In this document: positions 1 to 17,600 of the stretch, in pieces
How the letters are laid out: each line of letters starts with the position of its first letter
Position numbering within the stretch: the first letter of the stretch is position 1
Source: Klebsormidium nitens
Taxonomy: Eukaryota; Streptophyta; Klebsormidiophyceae; Klebsormidiales; Klebsormidiaceae
Direction of reading: 5' to 3'
Assembly: GCA_000708835.1 (NCBI GenBank)
Contig: DF237251.1
Span: 1-64,000 of the forward strand
Length of the DNA stretch: 64,000 nt
Notes under the pieces: model-generated
Database searches by the model: none
The model's input: the letters and a program-made list of their open reading frames with translations, nothing else
What the model was told of the DNA's origin: nothing
Position numbers and translations under genes: made by a program

Positions 1-740
1 ATAGGCCCGCAGTCCGCTGTTATTTTGCTTGCCGTCGAGGCTGAGTCTGGTCGAGAAGGTCAAAATGCGTGCACGTATGGCCAAAAACTGCGCATACGTA
101 ACTGGCCCTACGCAGCATACGTGTGCGAGGCGCACATTCTTGCCCTCAAAATGTCCCACTCGGGAACAGACCCCGATCGGACAGACCCCGTAGCGGAATT
201 TTAAGGCCACCGGCAGAGACGGAAGGGGAACACGTGGCACCCTGAGATTGGCAGATTTTATGCCGGATTTCAGATGGTTAGTTGGGCCGCGGCGGCGACG
301 GCCGTCGCAGCGACAAAGATCGAGGTGAAGTCTGCAGATCAGTGCATGATCGAAGAACAAGCGGTGTTCTTCCCTTCCTCTTCCCTTCACAGCTTCAGAC
401 AGTCAGTTCTCGCACTTTGTGTGGCAGAACGGAGGGCCGCAGCCTCAGGAACGGAGCCTGCGGATCTTCTCTAGCTAACTGTATTTGGACGCGGCCGCTC
501 TGTTTTTGTCATCTAGTCGCAGCTTTGTAGCCTGCCTCTCCTTGGACTTGAGAGACACAAAAGGTAGCAAACGGCAGAGGCGCCTTCCGGGCGTTCATCG
601 GTTGTGTTCCTTGGCAGAGCGCGCACAGTTCTGGTTGAAAAACAATCTCTGGGGCATGTGTCCCAGAAGCTGCTGCAGCTTTTTAGTTTGATAGCAGTTC
701 CACAACTGACTAGAGTGTGCGCTCCACAAGAACCACGGTC
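1..740. other. Upstream flank and 5' leader of CUL1
   Basis: No convincing coding sequence is visible here; the short open frames lack family resemblance and splice logic. The last part must contain the promoter and 5' untranslated region of the cullin gene that starts at 741. I see no clear TATA box at a defensible distance. Confidence 0.5.
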
Positions 741-7003
<6,263 letters not shown>

Positions 7004-7072
7004 TGGTCAGGGTATGGGGAGTGTCTGTAGTGATTGACAAATCGAAGCTGCGCAATTGTATTTTGATCTCGC

Positions 7073-7078
7073 AATAAA
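7073..7078 (+). terminator. AATAAA poly(A)-like signal of CUL1
   Basis: A canonical AATAAA hexamer lies 70 nt after the CUL1 stop codon. Position fits a short 3' UTR, but plant and algal poly(A) signals are degenerate, so this is only suggestive. Confidence 0.45.
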
Positions 7079-7755
7079 CAACAAAGTCACATAGCCAACT
7101 GGTCTTTACAAGCACGGACATGCAATGTTGGCACCCCGCGGATCAGTGGTCACCCAAGGCAGGCTGCCTCGGTGGCTACCCGGCGGCGGGCGATCCTGCT
7201 TGGGCCAGCCCAACCGTGACCGTGCTACAGAAGCTCATCAATCTGCCATTTCTGATCGAGATTGAGAAATGTGTGATTGATTGTTGAATCGCACATGCAT
7301 GTCCCCACATGGTAAATGTCATGTGCAAAGCCACATGGGTTGCCTAGCCAGGCTTGGCATGCCAGAGCTCATGTGCACTTGCCATGCAATTTGCGGCTGG
7401 AACCTGGACAATTCGCGCGCGGCCTTTGATTGCGCATATACTGGCTATGCATAACATTCATTCGTGGGCCTCCAATGTTGCATACACTATGTGTCGCGGC
7501 TGCCAGCTTGAATTCAATTAATGTAGCACGTAATAAAGCTCTATTATCTTTCAGCATTTGGTTTGTCATCCCCATGAAATCTGCTGCAGCAGACAATCAA
7601 TGATGTTCACGTGTAGTACATTTCAGGTAGTAGGACTCTGAAGATACACCTATATCTCGATTGTTGGCTCGCAGGTTGAATCCTGATTTCGTGACGTTCA
7701 AGTGCATTGAAGAGGAAAAGCAACACTAATGAGCGGCACACTTCACTGCAGTTCC

Positions 7756-7805
7756 TCAGGCCAGATGGTTTGAATGTACATCAGGCCAGATGGTTTGAAT
7801 GTACA
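7756..7805 (+). repeat. Perfect 25-bp tandem duplication
   Basis: Two identical adjacent copies of a 25-bp unit beginning TCAGGCCAGATGG (7756-7780 and 7781-7805). This is probably a recent replication-slippage duplication. Confidence 0.9.
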
Positions 7806-8446
7806 GTCAATCTGCAACATTGAATGGCCGTGCAGATATCGCGTCACTGCTACCGTTGGCCGCGCCCCTTGTGCAAGGGCTCTCATACGTGACATCTTCG
7901 AAGTCAAGCTTCCTGCCCTTCTTCCTCAAGAAAAGCGGCTCTTAGTTTTGCTTCTAAGCGCTGCCCCGGAAACCCAACCGATCGCAACTCGGTCGTATAA
8001 GCAGCGATTTCGTCTGGAGTAGACTGCAACCAGCTGTCCCCGTGCAAACGCTGTGGCGCCATATCCTACATCAGAGGAGGAAGGAAGGCGGTAAGGTCTT
8101 GGAAGTGCAACCCTGAGATTAATCGTGCTTCATATACCAAGCATCAAGCTGTAAACAACCATTCCTGGTATGTAGACCTTGCAGAGCAAGGTCGGCAGTC
8201 GGACAGGTGCCCGGGCTGCTACCGTAGTACCTAGCGGTAAGGGAGCAAAAAGAGGCTACTTTCGCGCTCATTAGGTCCACATCGAGGGAGCCCGCAGCGA
8301 ACGCGTTTGAGGCTTCCCTTCTCTTCCAATCAGGAAACCCGCATAGCTTTCACCGTGGAGTCAGAAAGACGTGGAACGTATTGCGTCACGTTCACCCCCT
8401 GACAGCTATTCCGTACTCCTCGTGATTGCACCGTCAGAGGATGTCT

Positions 8447-11400
8447 TCAATGTGCTCCACCCGCTCCAAATTCTGAGCACCGCGTTTTCTGAAGGTATAC
8501 AGCACGGCTGCTCGTTTTTGAAGAAATCGGATAAAATGCTAGGGAAGAAGGTGCTACCTGGGTCATCAAAAGTTCGTCAGCCCCGGCCAGCTTCCAGTAG
8601 TGCACGCCCCGAGGCTCCCCCCCCAGCGGCGGAAGGCGCATCTCGCGGCACTCGACCCCTTCCGGGCAGCCACTCGCAGGGCGCTTGGTTGCAGCTACCG
8701 CGGCGGCGAGCTTCGCAGCCTGCTCGCGCACAACCGCTACGATCCTCTCCTCCGCGGAAGGGGAGAGCGGGGTGCGCTCGCCCTTCAAGCCCAGCAGCTG
8801 GGCCATCTGGACACAGAAAGAGGTCCAGCATGTCTGAGGGCCGTTAGAGGTTGGGCCGAACAACAGGGGCAGAAGGAAGAGCAGTCGACTTCATTCTAAG
8901 TGTCTCGCGGCAGGCCTCCGTCGAGGCCGGTCAGCGTTCTTCCAAACAAGTGCGAAGAAACACGGATAGCGGCTCGGGTAGTTGTCTTTCTTCTTCGTCA
9001 TGTTCTTCAGCGGTAACCCCGGAAGCCAGAGCAGCGTCTCGAGAATGGCCAGTGAAGCTACTGCAAACGTGCGAACCCGTGATTGGAACCAAGGGCGGCA
9101 GTACAGCGATTGACGCCGCTGTACAAAAGCGAAAGAAGCTATTCAGCGCTATTCCTGGTCGCGGTCGAGCGTATCAGCATGTCGCTTACGTTCACCAATT
9201 CGATTAGCCTCGACGTCAATGCACTTTCCAAGCGGGTCGGAATCGTGAACAAGAATTTCCTCCTTTTCGTTTCACAAGCTCTTCGTTTATTGGCCCCAAG
9301 CCCGGCCGTTCCTACCTCTACTTCCCGCAGCTTGGCCCGCGCTTCCTTGGCCTCCTCCCGCGCCGTCGTCACGTCCTTCCGCTGCCGTCGCGCGGCTTCT
9401 TCCGCGGCGGTAAGGGCGGATTCCATGACAGCGCGCACCGCGGCCGTCTCGAGGGCGTCGTCGCACAGCAGCTTCAGCAGGAACACCCGGTCGGCAGGAC
9501 TGCAGATGTTTGGAGGAGGGCTAAGTCGGCTGTAAAGTGGGCGTCGGTATTGGACGGACGTCACCCGTATGGTGGACGGGTCAGGACCTTGACGGTCAGT
9601 ATTTCGCACGGCAACTTGATGAAGGTCTCAGTATTTTAAGAGCTGAGAAGGACGTGCCCAAAAGAGAAAGATGCGAGCGGATCAGAAGTCCAGGTTTACT
9701 CTCGCGGACTCTAGCGAATCCAAAATATCCGAAGCGCCGTCACAGCTGTCTCTTGAAGCATCCGCTCGAAGCCACTGGGACGAGATCTGCAGGTTCTTCT
9801 TCACCTACCAAGTTCGCAGGAACCAATCTTAGCAACTAATGAGGTCGGAAACGGCGATGACAGGACGAACGTGTCTCCCCACCGTCCGCCTGAGTCGCGG
9901 CACGTTCAAAGGATTAGGCCAGTCGAACGACTACAAAGCCGCGGTTCGAAATGGACGAGACCGCGTCCCTGAAACGTTGGGACAAGAGGCGGACATTCGA
10001 ACGGACGGCAACCCACGTGTGTGGGGAGCCACTCAACGCAGACATGTGGAATTCGAAGCAAGCACGGATGGAATCGTCCACCAAATTCGCACTTCCTGCG
10101 TCCAAACGAACCAGTGTTAGCGAGAGACAACGCCACTTTGAAGAACAAAAGTGCTCGGCCCTGTTTCCAGTCTTGGCTCACCTGAGCTGCATGTATCCCG
10201 TCTTCTGATCCGCCAGTGCCTCCAAGATCCGCACCCCCTCGCTCAGTCCATTCACCGCCGTATCCCCTTCCTCCTCGCTTCTTCCAACTGACTTTACATC
10301 CGACTCCCTCCTCGATTTCTGCACACTCCCACACTTCCTGTCCGGCGTCTCTTCCACGACTGGCTCCTTCTCATTTGGGCTCTGCTGGCGGGCTTCCAGT
10401 TGTCGCTCGAGAATGTGGTGCATGAGGGGGTGAGCGTTTACGTGGTCGTGCAGGGCGGGCAGCCACCGTGAGGCGCTCACGGGCGCCTGGCCCCGCTCTA
10501 CGAGCACCAGAGACAGCAGCCGAGCTTGGACCTGCAAAAGAAAACGCCGAGGGCTCGTTTTAGCGGTGCACCTCTGAGTTTCATTTAATTCGTTTGTTAA
10601 GGAGATCACACAAGGTGTTTTGTGCTGCCGCTTTCGGCTCCTATATTTCTCAAGGCAGAAACAGGTTCAGCACACGACAATGCAATATTCATTCGTTCCG
10701 CATACGATCAGACAAATCTTCCAGCACCATTCCACGATGTTCCATTAGCCTGCGATTGACAGAAGTCCGCACAACATAACTTTTCGCCCAATTAGTATGA
10801 ACCCCACGTAAGAGGACCCCCGTGCCAACAAAGTCGACAGCTAGGGCCTGAACCAATGCCCGCTGAGTTTTGCACTTATCTGACGGACCATCGCTCATCT
10901 TACTCATCTCAGGTTTCCGACAACCGAGAAGCGATCTGAATCAGACTGCTTGATACGTTTCTTCTACGTCAATTAGAGCCGACTACAAAAAGGGCCTCGA
11001 CTGACCTGTCCGAGCATGCAGCGGTCCCCTCGGGGCAGCTTTTCCGCTTCGAGCAGCTCGTGCAACAGCTTGCTTTCTGACAGGTGCGGAATGTCGATCG
11101 CCTCCGTGAATGTTGCCAGAAACTCCAGGATCTGCAATACGTCGCCCACAAGTGCAGCAGGGACGGGCACTCCGTGGAGCGTCTCGACAGGAGACGAGGT
11201 GGGGCGAGGCAGCCTGCCAAGGAAGAAGGGCAGGAGAGTTGAGCACTTTCGGGGATTCTTTTCCGTGAAAGAAAGAGTATTCTGAGAGACAAGCACGAAG
11301 ACTGAAAGCTGCACCGCTCAAGATAAACCAGCTTTTTGGTCGTCTGTCGAATGTGGACTTAGGACAGGGAGTAGCAAAGGGCCATGTGCCTGGACACTTA

Positions 11401-13800
11401 GCAGCATATCCCTCGGTTAATAAAAGGAAGATGGAACGACACGTACAATCTGATCAAACACGTTCTAACAAGATCTTTGCCAAGGGAATAGTTCTAGAGT
11501 CGTTGTCAAGTACGTCCTTTGAGAGCTTCCTGCCAGCAGAATAGGGCACCGCTAGAGGCACAAAGGGACCGCAATTGGAAACAGTGCATATGTGGGGGGC
11601 TCACTGCGTCACAGCCTCGACGGGGAGCACCGCCTTCCTCTTTCTCTTCTTTTTCTCCACCACTCCTGCATCGACCTTGGGGGCCACCTCAGGGGACGCC
11701 TGCCGTTCTCCTTTCTCGCCATCTGAGCCGCTACCCAGTTCCGCCAACCGCTGAGCTTCGGCCTGCTGTTTGGGAGGGGTTAGGCCAAGCCCGGGTGCTT
11801 TTAGCCTCTTCGTTGGGGGAGTGAGAGGCTCCGGAGTTTCGGGGACTGTCTCCGACACAAGATAAGGCAGAGCCAAGGCAGCCTCCGCAGCGGGGCTGGC
11901 TGTCGATGACTTGCGCCGATTTGAGTTTGGCGTCCTGGCACCGGCTGTGTGAGAAGAGTGGGCTTTGGTGTTGGTCGCATCGAGTGTCCTCGCCTTGGGA
12001 GGGTTTTTTGCCGGGGTGGATACGGAAGGGCGACCGGCATGCGGCATCTCTGCAGGACAACAAGGACGGTGGTGTTACTAGACTGGTGACGAAATACCGA
12101 TTACTGTCAGAAATCAGAGCGTTACGGTTTCCTTCTGTCTTGCAACGATTTGGATGCTGAACATCTCTCCCGGCCAGAGGATACGCATCAATTAAGATTG
12201 ATGTTCGTATGTTGGTCCTCGTAGCTTGGAGGCAAATGCCTGTCTTTGTGTACTCACCAGCAGAGTTGGGGCTCGTTTGTTTGAGAATCCGCTCGGAAGA
12301 AGATGGCTGAGTTGCCTGCAAAGCCAGAAATGACAGGTCCCTATGAGCATTGTCTTCATTCCACCAATTGATATACATGTAGGGGCCAAACATTGCCAAT
12401 GATTTGCAGATGCCCCTCTCTCCAATGCAGGAGCCTAAAGTCCTATCAAACCGCTCAACCAGAAGCAGGAACGACTTGCCCAAGGAAGGGTATTTGGTCA
12501 CCTTTGGGGCGATCTTCAAAAGAGCGGCAACCGAGACAAACCCCTGGGCCTTTGCGACGTGCGCCAGGATGCCCGTGGCTTGCAGGCCCTTCTTCTTCCG
12601 GCAGTTGCTGCAGTTGCACAAGCCCCGGCAAAACGGGCATGCCCAGGACTCCAATTGGGTCACATCCTCCACCTTCTCTCCATACCTGCAAGATTAAGTA
12701 TTGCGGGATAGACTCACTAAGGCTCTGGCATGGGGGGATGGAACAAAATACACCAAAAAGTGCCAAGTGAAGGTTTTGATTGGTTGCGGCGAGTTTCGGA
12801 ACGCGGGCTCACCTAGAAGGTCCAAATCATTGAGCTCAAATCACAATGTGCAGGCCAGTACAGATGTAGAGACCAATGGCTCTGGAATTTCAGTTACTTA
12901 GAGTTAGAGCTTGATTTCGACGATGCGAACAATGTATCAGACGGCTGCGAAGTCCAGAGCACAGCCTTATCCGCTTTAGTACAAGGAATAAAGGTGGTGA
13001 AAGAGAAGCCTACCTGTTAAAGAGGCACTTGCTGCAGAAGCCCCGCTTGCACTTCGAGTTGCTCTGCTTGCAAACCGCGGTCAGCTCCAAAGTCTTCTGC
13101 CTGCATTTCAGGGCCAAATACTTGAGCTAACTTCATTGATGTTTGCATCAAGATCTGGGAAAACCCTTTATGCTGTCACAGGCATGATGGCACTCCATCA
13201 TCAGGTGGCTTTGGGGCAGCTAACATAACCTGAGACGAGGGGGTTTAACGTTATTTGAGGTTGCAGGCATCATGCTGATCCACCTCACTGAAGCTCCAAC
13301 TGCATTCAAACAACCGCCCACCTGCATTGATGACAAGTGGTGCCGTTCTCGCTGTCGTAAACCTTGCCTCCGACAACACGAACTCCTGGATTTGACCGCC
13401 TAGCCTTCTTCGATGCCTCAGGTTCTTTCCCCGCCGAGCACTCCTTCCTTTTCAGACTCTTGAGCAGTGTCTTGGCAGTAGCATTCTCTGCCGGACCGAG
13501 AGACGTCCTCACGGATCCAACCTTCCGAACCTTGGTCTGAATGGGCACGTCGCTTCCCTGGCTCAGAGCATTTGAGAAGGACAGATCTTGCTTCACTGCA
13601 TCTTGTAGTTGTGGGTGAGTGCCCTCATTCTTGAAGCCCTTCCTTACACTAGTTGGGCTTTGGGCCATCCCCTCCCCCTGCCCTGTCATGGTCCTCTCGC
13701 TGTCGCTCACGGCTTTGTCTCTAGTCATTCTAGAAGGGGTCGACCGCAGAACCCTTGAGCTCATGGCAGGACCGCTGCTTCCTGCCTCAGGTGGAGCCAT
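8447..13800 (-). CDS. zf-4CXXC_R1 (CDCA7-type) zinc-finger protein with DDT-like region
   Basis: Probable nuclear chromatin protein of the plant zf-4CXXC_R1/DDT class. Exons in transcript order: 13800-13322, 13100-13014, 12685-12502, 12315-12258, 12049-11605, 11213-11006, 10531-10182, 9499-9316, 8833-8447; phases agree and give 793 aa. The zinc finger (about residues 156-250) has CHQCRQKT, a CxxC pair before LFNRYGEKV, CPFCRGLCNCSNCRKKKG and ATG, close to human CDCA7, whose domain reads DNA methylation state with the HELLS remodeller. Residues 251-417 are Lys/Pro/Ser-rich and probably disordered. Exon 6 (PVETLHGVPVPAAL, LEFLATFTEA) resembles a DDT domain; exons 8-9 contain coiled coil and a PLGGEPRGVHYWKL segment like the WHIM-associated motif of DDT proteins. 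The start is the first ATG. The last exon boundary and stop are the least certain; a donor-like GTAGCA lies inside exon 9. Confidence 0.85.
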
Positions 13801-14628
13801 GGCACGTTGTGCGCCACCTTGTCTTGCTTGGCAAGATGGGGCTCACCTCCAAAAACTCTCAACTTCAAAAAAGCTGATTCAACGCCAATACACGCAGCAC
13901 AACAGCTGCGTCACATGATGCGTGACCTATCTTCACGGTAGAACGTGCGAGATACGTACCTATGTACATTTGGGTGCGACCATCTTCTCTGCAAGATTTT
14001 GCCGAATTGCAATTGATCATCGTCCACGTCGGAGTCGGACAATGGGCCCGCATTGCAAACTTCAGGGAGACGCACTGCTGCACCTCAGGCTTGCGGCGCT
14101 GCGCCCATGTTTGTATTGTACGCGCACTTTTGGATGGACAGATGCCGTCCGCATTCAAATCGACGGCTGCAGATTCGGAGATTTGGCGGGAAGCGCAGCG
14201 AGGGGTATGAACTCCCCAGACGGACTTCAGCCTGCCTGGCCCTGTGCCTGTGACGGCTGCCTGTCCATCATGGTGCCAGCGTGTCTTTTGATCAGTCGAA
14301 GAAACGTTTCTCTTTCACCAACCGCAGTGTCGATTCATGCGGCATCATGCCACAGCTACCTACTCAACTGCAGGTCCTTTGCAGAGCACAAGTGCACGTC
14401 CCGGATTGCGGTAGCTGCCTGGACTAGCGCCAGCGCCCTACAAATGCAACGTTTATATTGCAGAGTTTTTGTCCTCATCAACAGCTTGTGATTGGCAAGG
14501 CTATCGGTTGTTCCATGCTTCAGCGAGAGTCGTGGAACCCCCAAGCTGGGCATTGAGCCCCAATTGTGGTATCGTGACCCTAAATAACAGTTTCTGCAAG
14601 TGCTGTGACGCCAAGTTGTGCAAGGACC
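13801..14628. promoter_or_regulatory. 828-bp divergent promoter between zinc-finger and SNI1-like genes
   Basis: The two start codons face away from each other, so this interval must carry both 5' leaders and promoters, unless unseen leader exons exist. No coding sequence is supported. An ACCCTAAA telo-box-like motif lies at 14577-14584, about 45 nt before the plus-strand ATG. Both neighbours belong to chromatin or genome-maintenance families, so co-expression is possible but unproven. Confidence 0.55.
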
Positions 14629-17600
14629 ATGTCAAAACGGAGCAGGACAAGCAAAGCTGAGGGACCGAATGTGAGCTCTGCTTTGCCTGCTCTTTCCTCC
14701 TCTGGTTGATTAGGTTGCACCATTGGTTAAGGTTTCGTAACGTTTCCATTGCACATATAAGATTTGAGCACCAACTCTTGGCCAGTAAAGTATATAATGA
14801 AGTGCTTGATGGGCACTTGCCTGATCATCTGCTGTACTGTCCTTCAATGCTGCAGGGAGGCCAGGATATCACCCAAATGTGGGCGAAAGCAAAGCAGAAA
14901 AAGGAAAGCGCAGAGGCCACGGAGGAGGTGGTCAAGGCCGTCAGAGAGATCGAGCGCGATAATAGCCATGTGATCAAACAGTTCCACGAGAATACATTTA
15001 CGGCCTTCACGGAAGCTCAGAAGGGCGGGGATGTTGAAGACATTCAGGAGGACCAGCACAAGCTGGTGGACGCCATATCATCCCTTGCGCAACAAGAGGG
15101 AGGAGGTCTACCATCTAAGTAAGACGACGCACCTTGAATATTGATCGATGCTGACGAAGCCGCTTGCATATGTGAAGGTTTGTGCTTCTTGTAATCTCTG
15201 CTTTGTGTTTGCAAAGTATCCAGACGCACTTCCACCTCTGAAGGACGCTGTACGGTGTCTGCTGCAGGAAGCTCTTCACAAGTATCCTGCTCAGTATTAC
15301 TGAGAACCGCTCTGCAAAGCTGTCGGTACGCGCATATGAGTTACTAAAGAAGCTTCAGCAGAAGTTCCCTGCCACAATGGTGTTGCCAGGGGACAAGCTT
15401 GGCCAGAAACTCCCATACCTACAAGTTGACAAGGAGGTAAGCAGCCTCTTTCTTCTCATGCACGCTAACGAGGATAGCTTTTCGGTCACAGAACTTTGAA
15501 AAGATCGGAACGCTAATCTTGCCTTGATTACAGAGTCACTTGTACACATTAGCGCCTTTGCTTTCGGGCATGCCATTCACAATCATCTCCAATTCTGCCA
15601 GGTTTGGACTCCGCTTGATGCCCTTCCTGGATCGACACCACTGCGGGGAACAGCTGCTGCAGCCAGTGCACTTCCACTGCCAAGGGCAGGCGCAAGGCCG
15701 CGGCTGAATGCTGATGGAACAGTAGGCCGACCAGGGGTAAGTTTAAACATTGAAGATCCTTAGCACTCTGCTGTCGAGATCTCCCTTGTGACATCAATCG
15801 AGCAATCATAGCTTCCCCACAAATACAGAATTCCGCGCTAGCATGATTTTGGCTCCGGTTGTCTTGTGCAGGACTTGTTTGAGGTGCTGGATCATATCGT
15901 GGAGGACCTCAAGGGTGACAGTGAAGCCCTTGCCTTTGATGCTGCTCCAAGCCAGAGGAGCCGCAAGACAAAGAAACAGACTGATGGCGCTGAGTTGGAC
16001 GAGGCTGGCAAACACCAGGCCCGGCTTGAAGCTACTGAGGCACTTGCTGTACAGGTGATTTATCTGTGCAATGAAGTTGGCTCTTAGCCTTATGATAGGT
16101 TTCTTCCAGCATGAGATGACTATCCACTCTTGTTTAAGGCCAGCGAATTGGGGCCTAGTATCATGATACAAATTTATTAAAAGCAGGCTTGGAGACCACG
16201 ATCCTGTCATCCTGGATCCACCGGAAGCTCACAGCCAATCAAACATCTGTTTTTTGGTCAAAGAGACCAAACGATAGCACTTGGCAGCACTTGATGAACA
16301 AGTTTTCTGCTGACTTGGACACAGATCCTTCAGGTTCCTTGTACTGAAATCGAGCGACCTGTGCTTGTACTTGCAGAAGCTGGGAAGCTGCTTGATGTTC
16401 AAGTATCTCGTGGCACTCCTCTATGACGACCTTAGCTGCAGATTGGCTGTGTACAGAGGTGAGTTTGGATAGCGGGGGAGCCTACACAAATGGCGTGTGC
16501 TTGTGAGCCTATTGCACAATGAATCTTGCTTTCTGAACTGAATCGAGATTCTGCATGTGATGGGACATTCGCAACTCGAACAGGCAAGGATATGTGATAC
16601 ATTCTCTTTTTGCAACATCTGAGATAAGATGACCTTGGTACCCAAAGCTGTGCCATGGACTCTGCTGACCTCAAGTACCGGAATCTCCCTATTTTTGATA
16701 ACTTTAAGCTTAAGCGAGTCTGCTTCAACATGTTGTAACCGTTCACTCGCCTTCCTGTCATGCAGCACACGACTGTGGAACCGACCTCGCGATCCTTGTC
16801 AACTCCATGCTGTACCGCTTGTTGATTGAGGTAAAACATCATACCTGCATCCGCGCTCTCTGTCAGCACGGATCAATCTCAGGAAAACATGCCAAAATTG
16901 GTGGCAATATGAGACTGGTTAAGAGTTGTTAAAGACTCGGGTCTCATTGAAGACTGTGACGAGGACTTTTCGGAAAAGGTCAGGTGCAAGTACTTCTGTG
17001 TCTGTTATCTTCAAGCGATGCTGTTTTCACTGGAAATGTACTTTTGCTTCCAGCGGAGGACCAAACCACAGCGCGACCAAGTTTGGAGCTGCGTATTTGC
17101 CATCATCAAAGCAGGGGTGCTCGAGCGGGCAGAGGAAGTGCCTGCGCCAAGCACAGCTCCGACCAAGAGCGAGGGCACTGACGACATGGAAATCGATGCA
17201 AAGACCGAAGAAGCCTCTGGGGTAAGTTGATTGCAGACGACATACAAAAGCGCTGGCAGTCGGACTTTAGGGGCTTTCTTGCTAGTGGCCATCTTTAACT
17301 TATAACACAAAGGTAAACCTCCAAAGAGAGTCTTGACAAAGTTCCTCTGACCTGCAGGTAACAGCATTCGACATCGCAGAAGGTGCTAATTTGCTTGTTT
17401 TCAGGAGTTTGATTCCACGGAAACGCTGCCAGAGTTTCTGACGCAATCCTTCCAAGTCGCAGACTCCAACTGCGAAGAAGGGCAAGACGAAGAAGGGCAA
17501 GGGCCGGCGTTCGAGCACGGCCACGGTCAGCCAGCGAGGAGAGGAGGCTACCTTCAGCAAAGCGAGCCAGGTCGAGGTCGAGGTTGAGACGCCTTTCGAT

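Larger units (their letters stand above)
7004..8446. other. Convergent intergenic region between CUL1 and the zinc-finger gene
   Basis: It contains the two 3' untranslated regions. I see no gene. It holds a poly(A)-like signal, a 25-bp tandem duplication at 7756-7805 and a short stretch rich in TACCG/GTAC around 8205-8245 that resembles the larger islands near 20.9, 33.5 and 58.7 kb. Confidence 0.5.

Noticed and set aside
7660-7720. tRNA-like T-arm word (GGTTGAATCC)
   Set aside because: No matching acceptor stem, D-arm or anticodon arm could be folded around it.
15199-15267. Possible extra exon of the SNI1-like gene starting TATCCAGACGC
   Set aside because: Joining it to the previous exon gives an immediate stop in the required phase; the acceptor before 15268 restores the family-like sequence.
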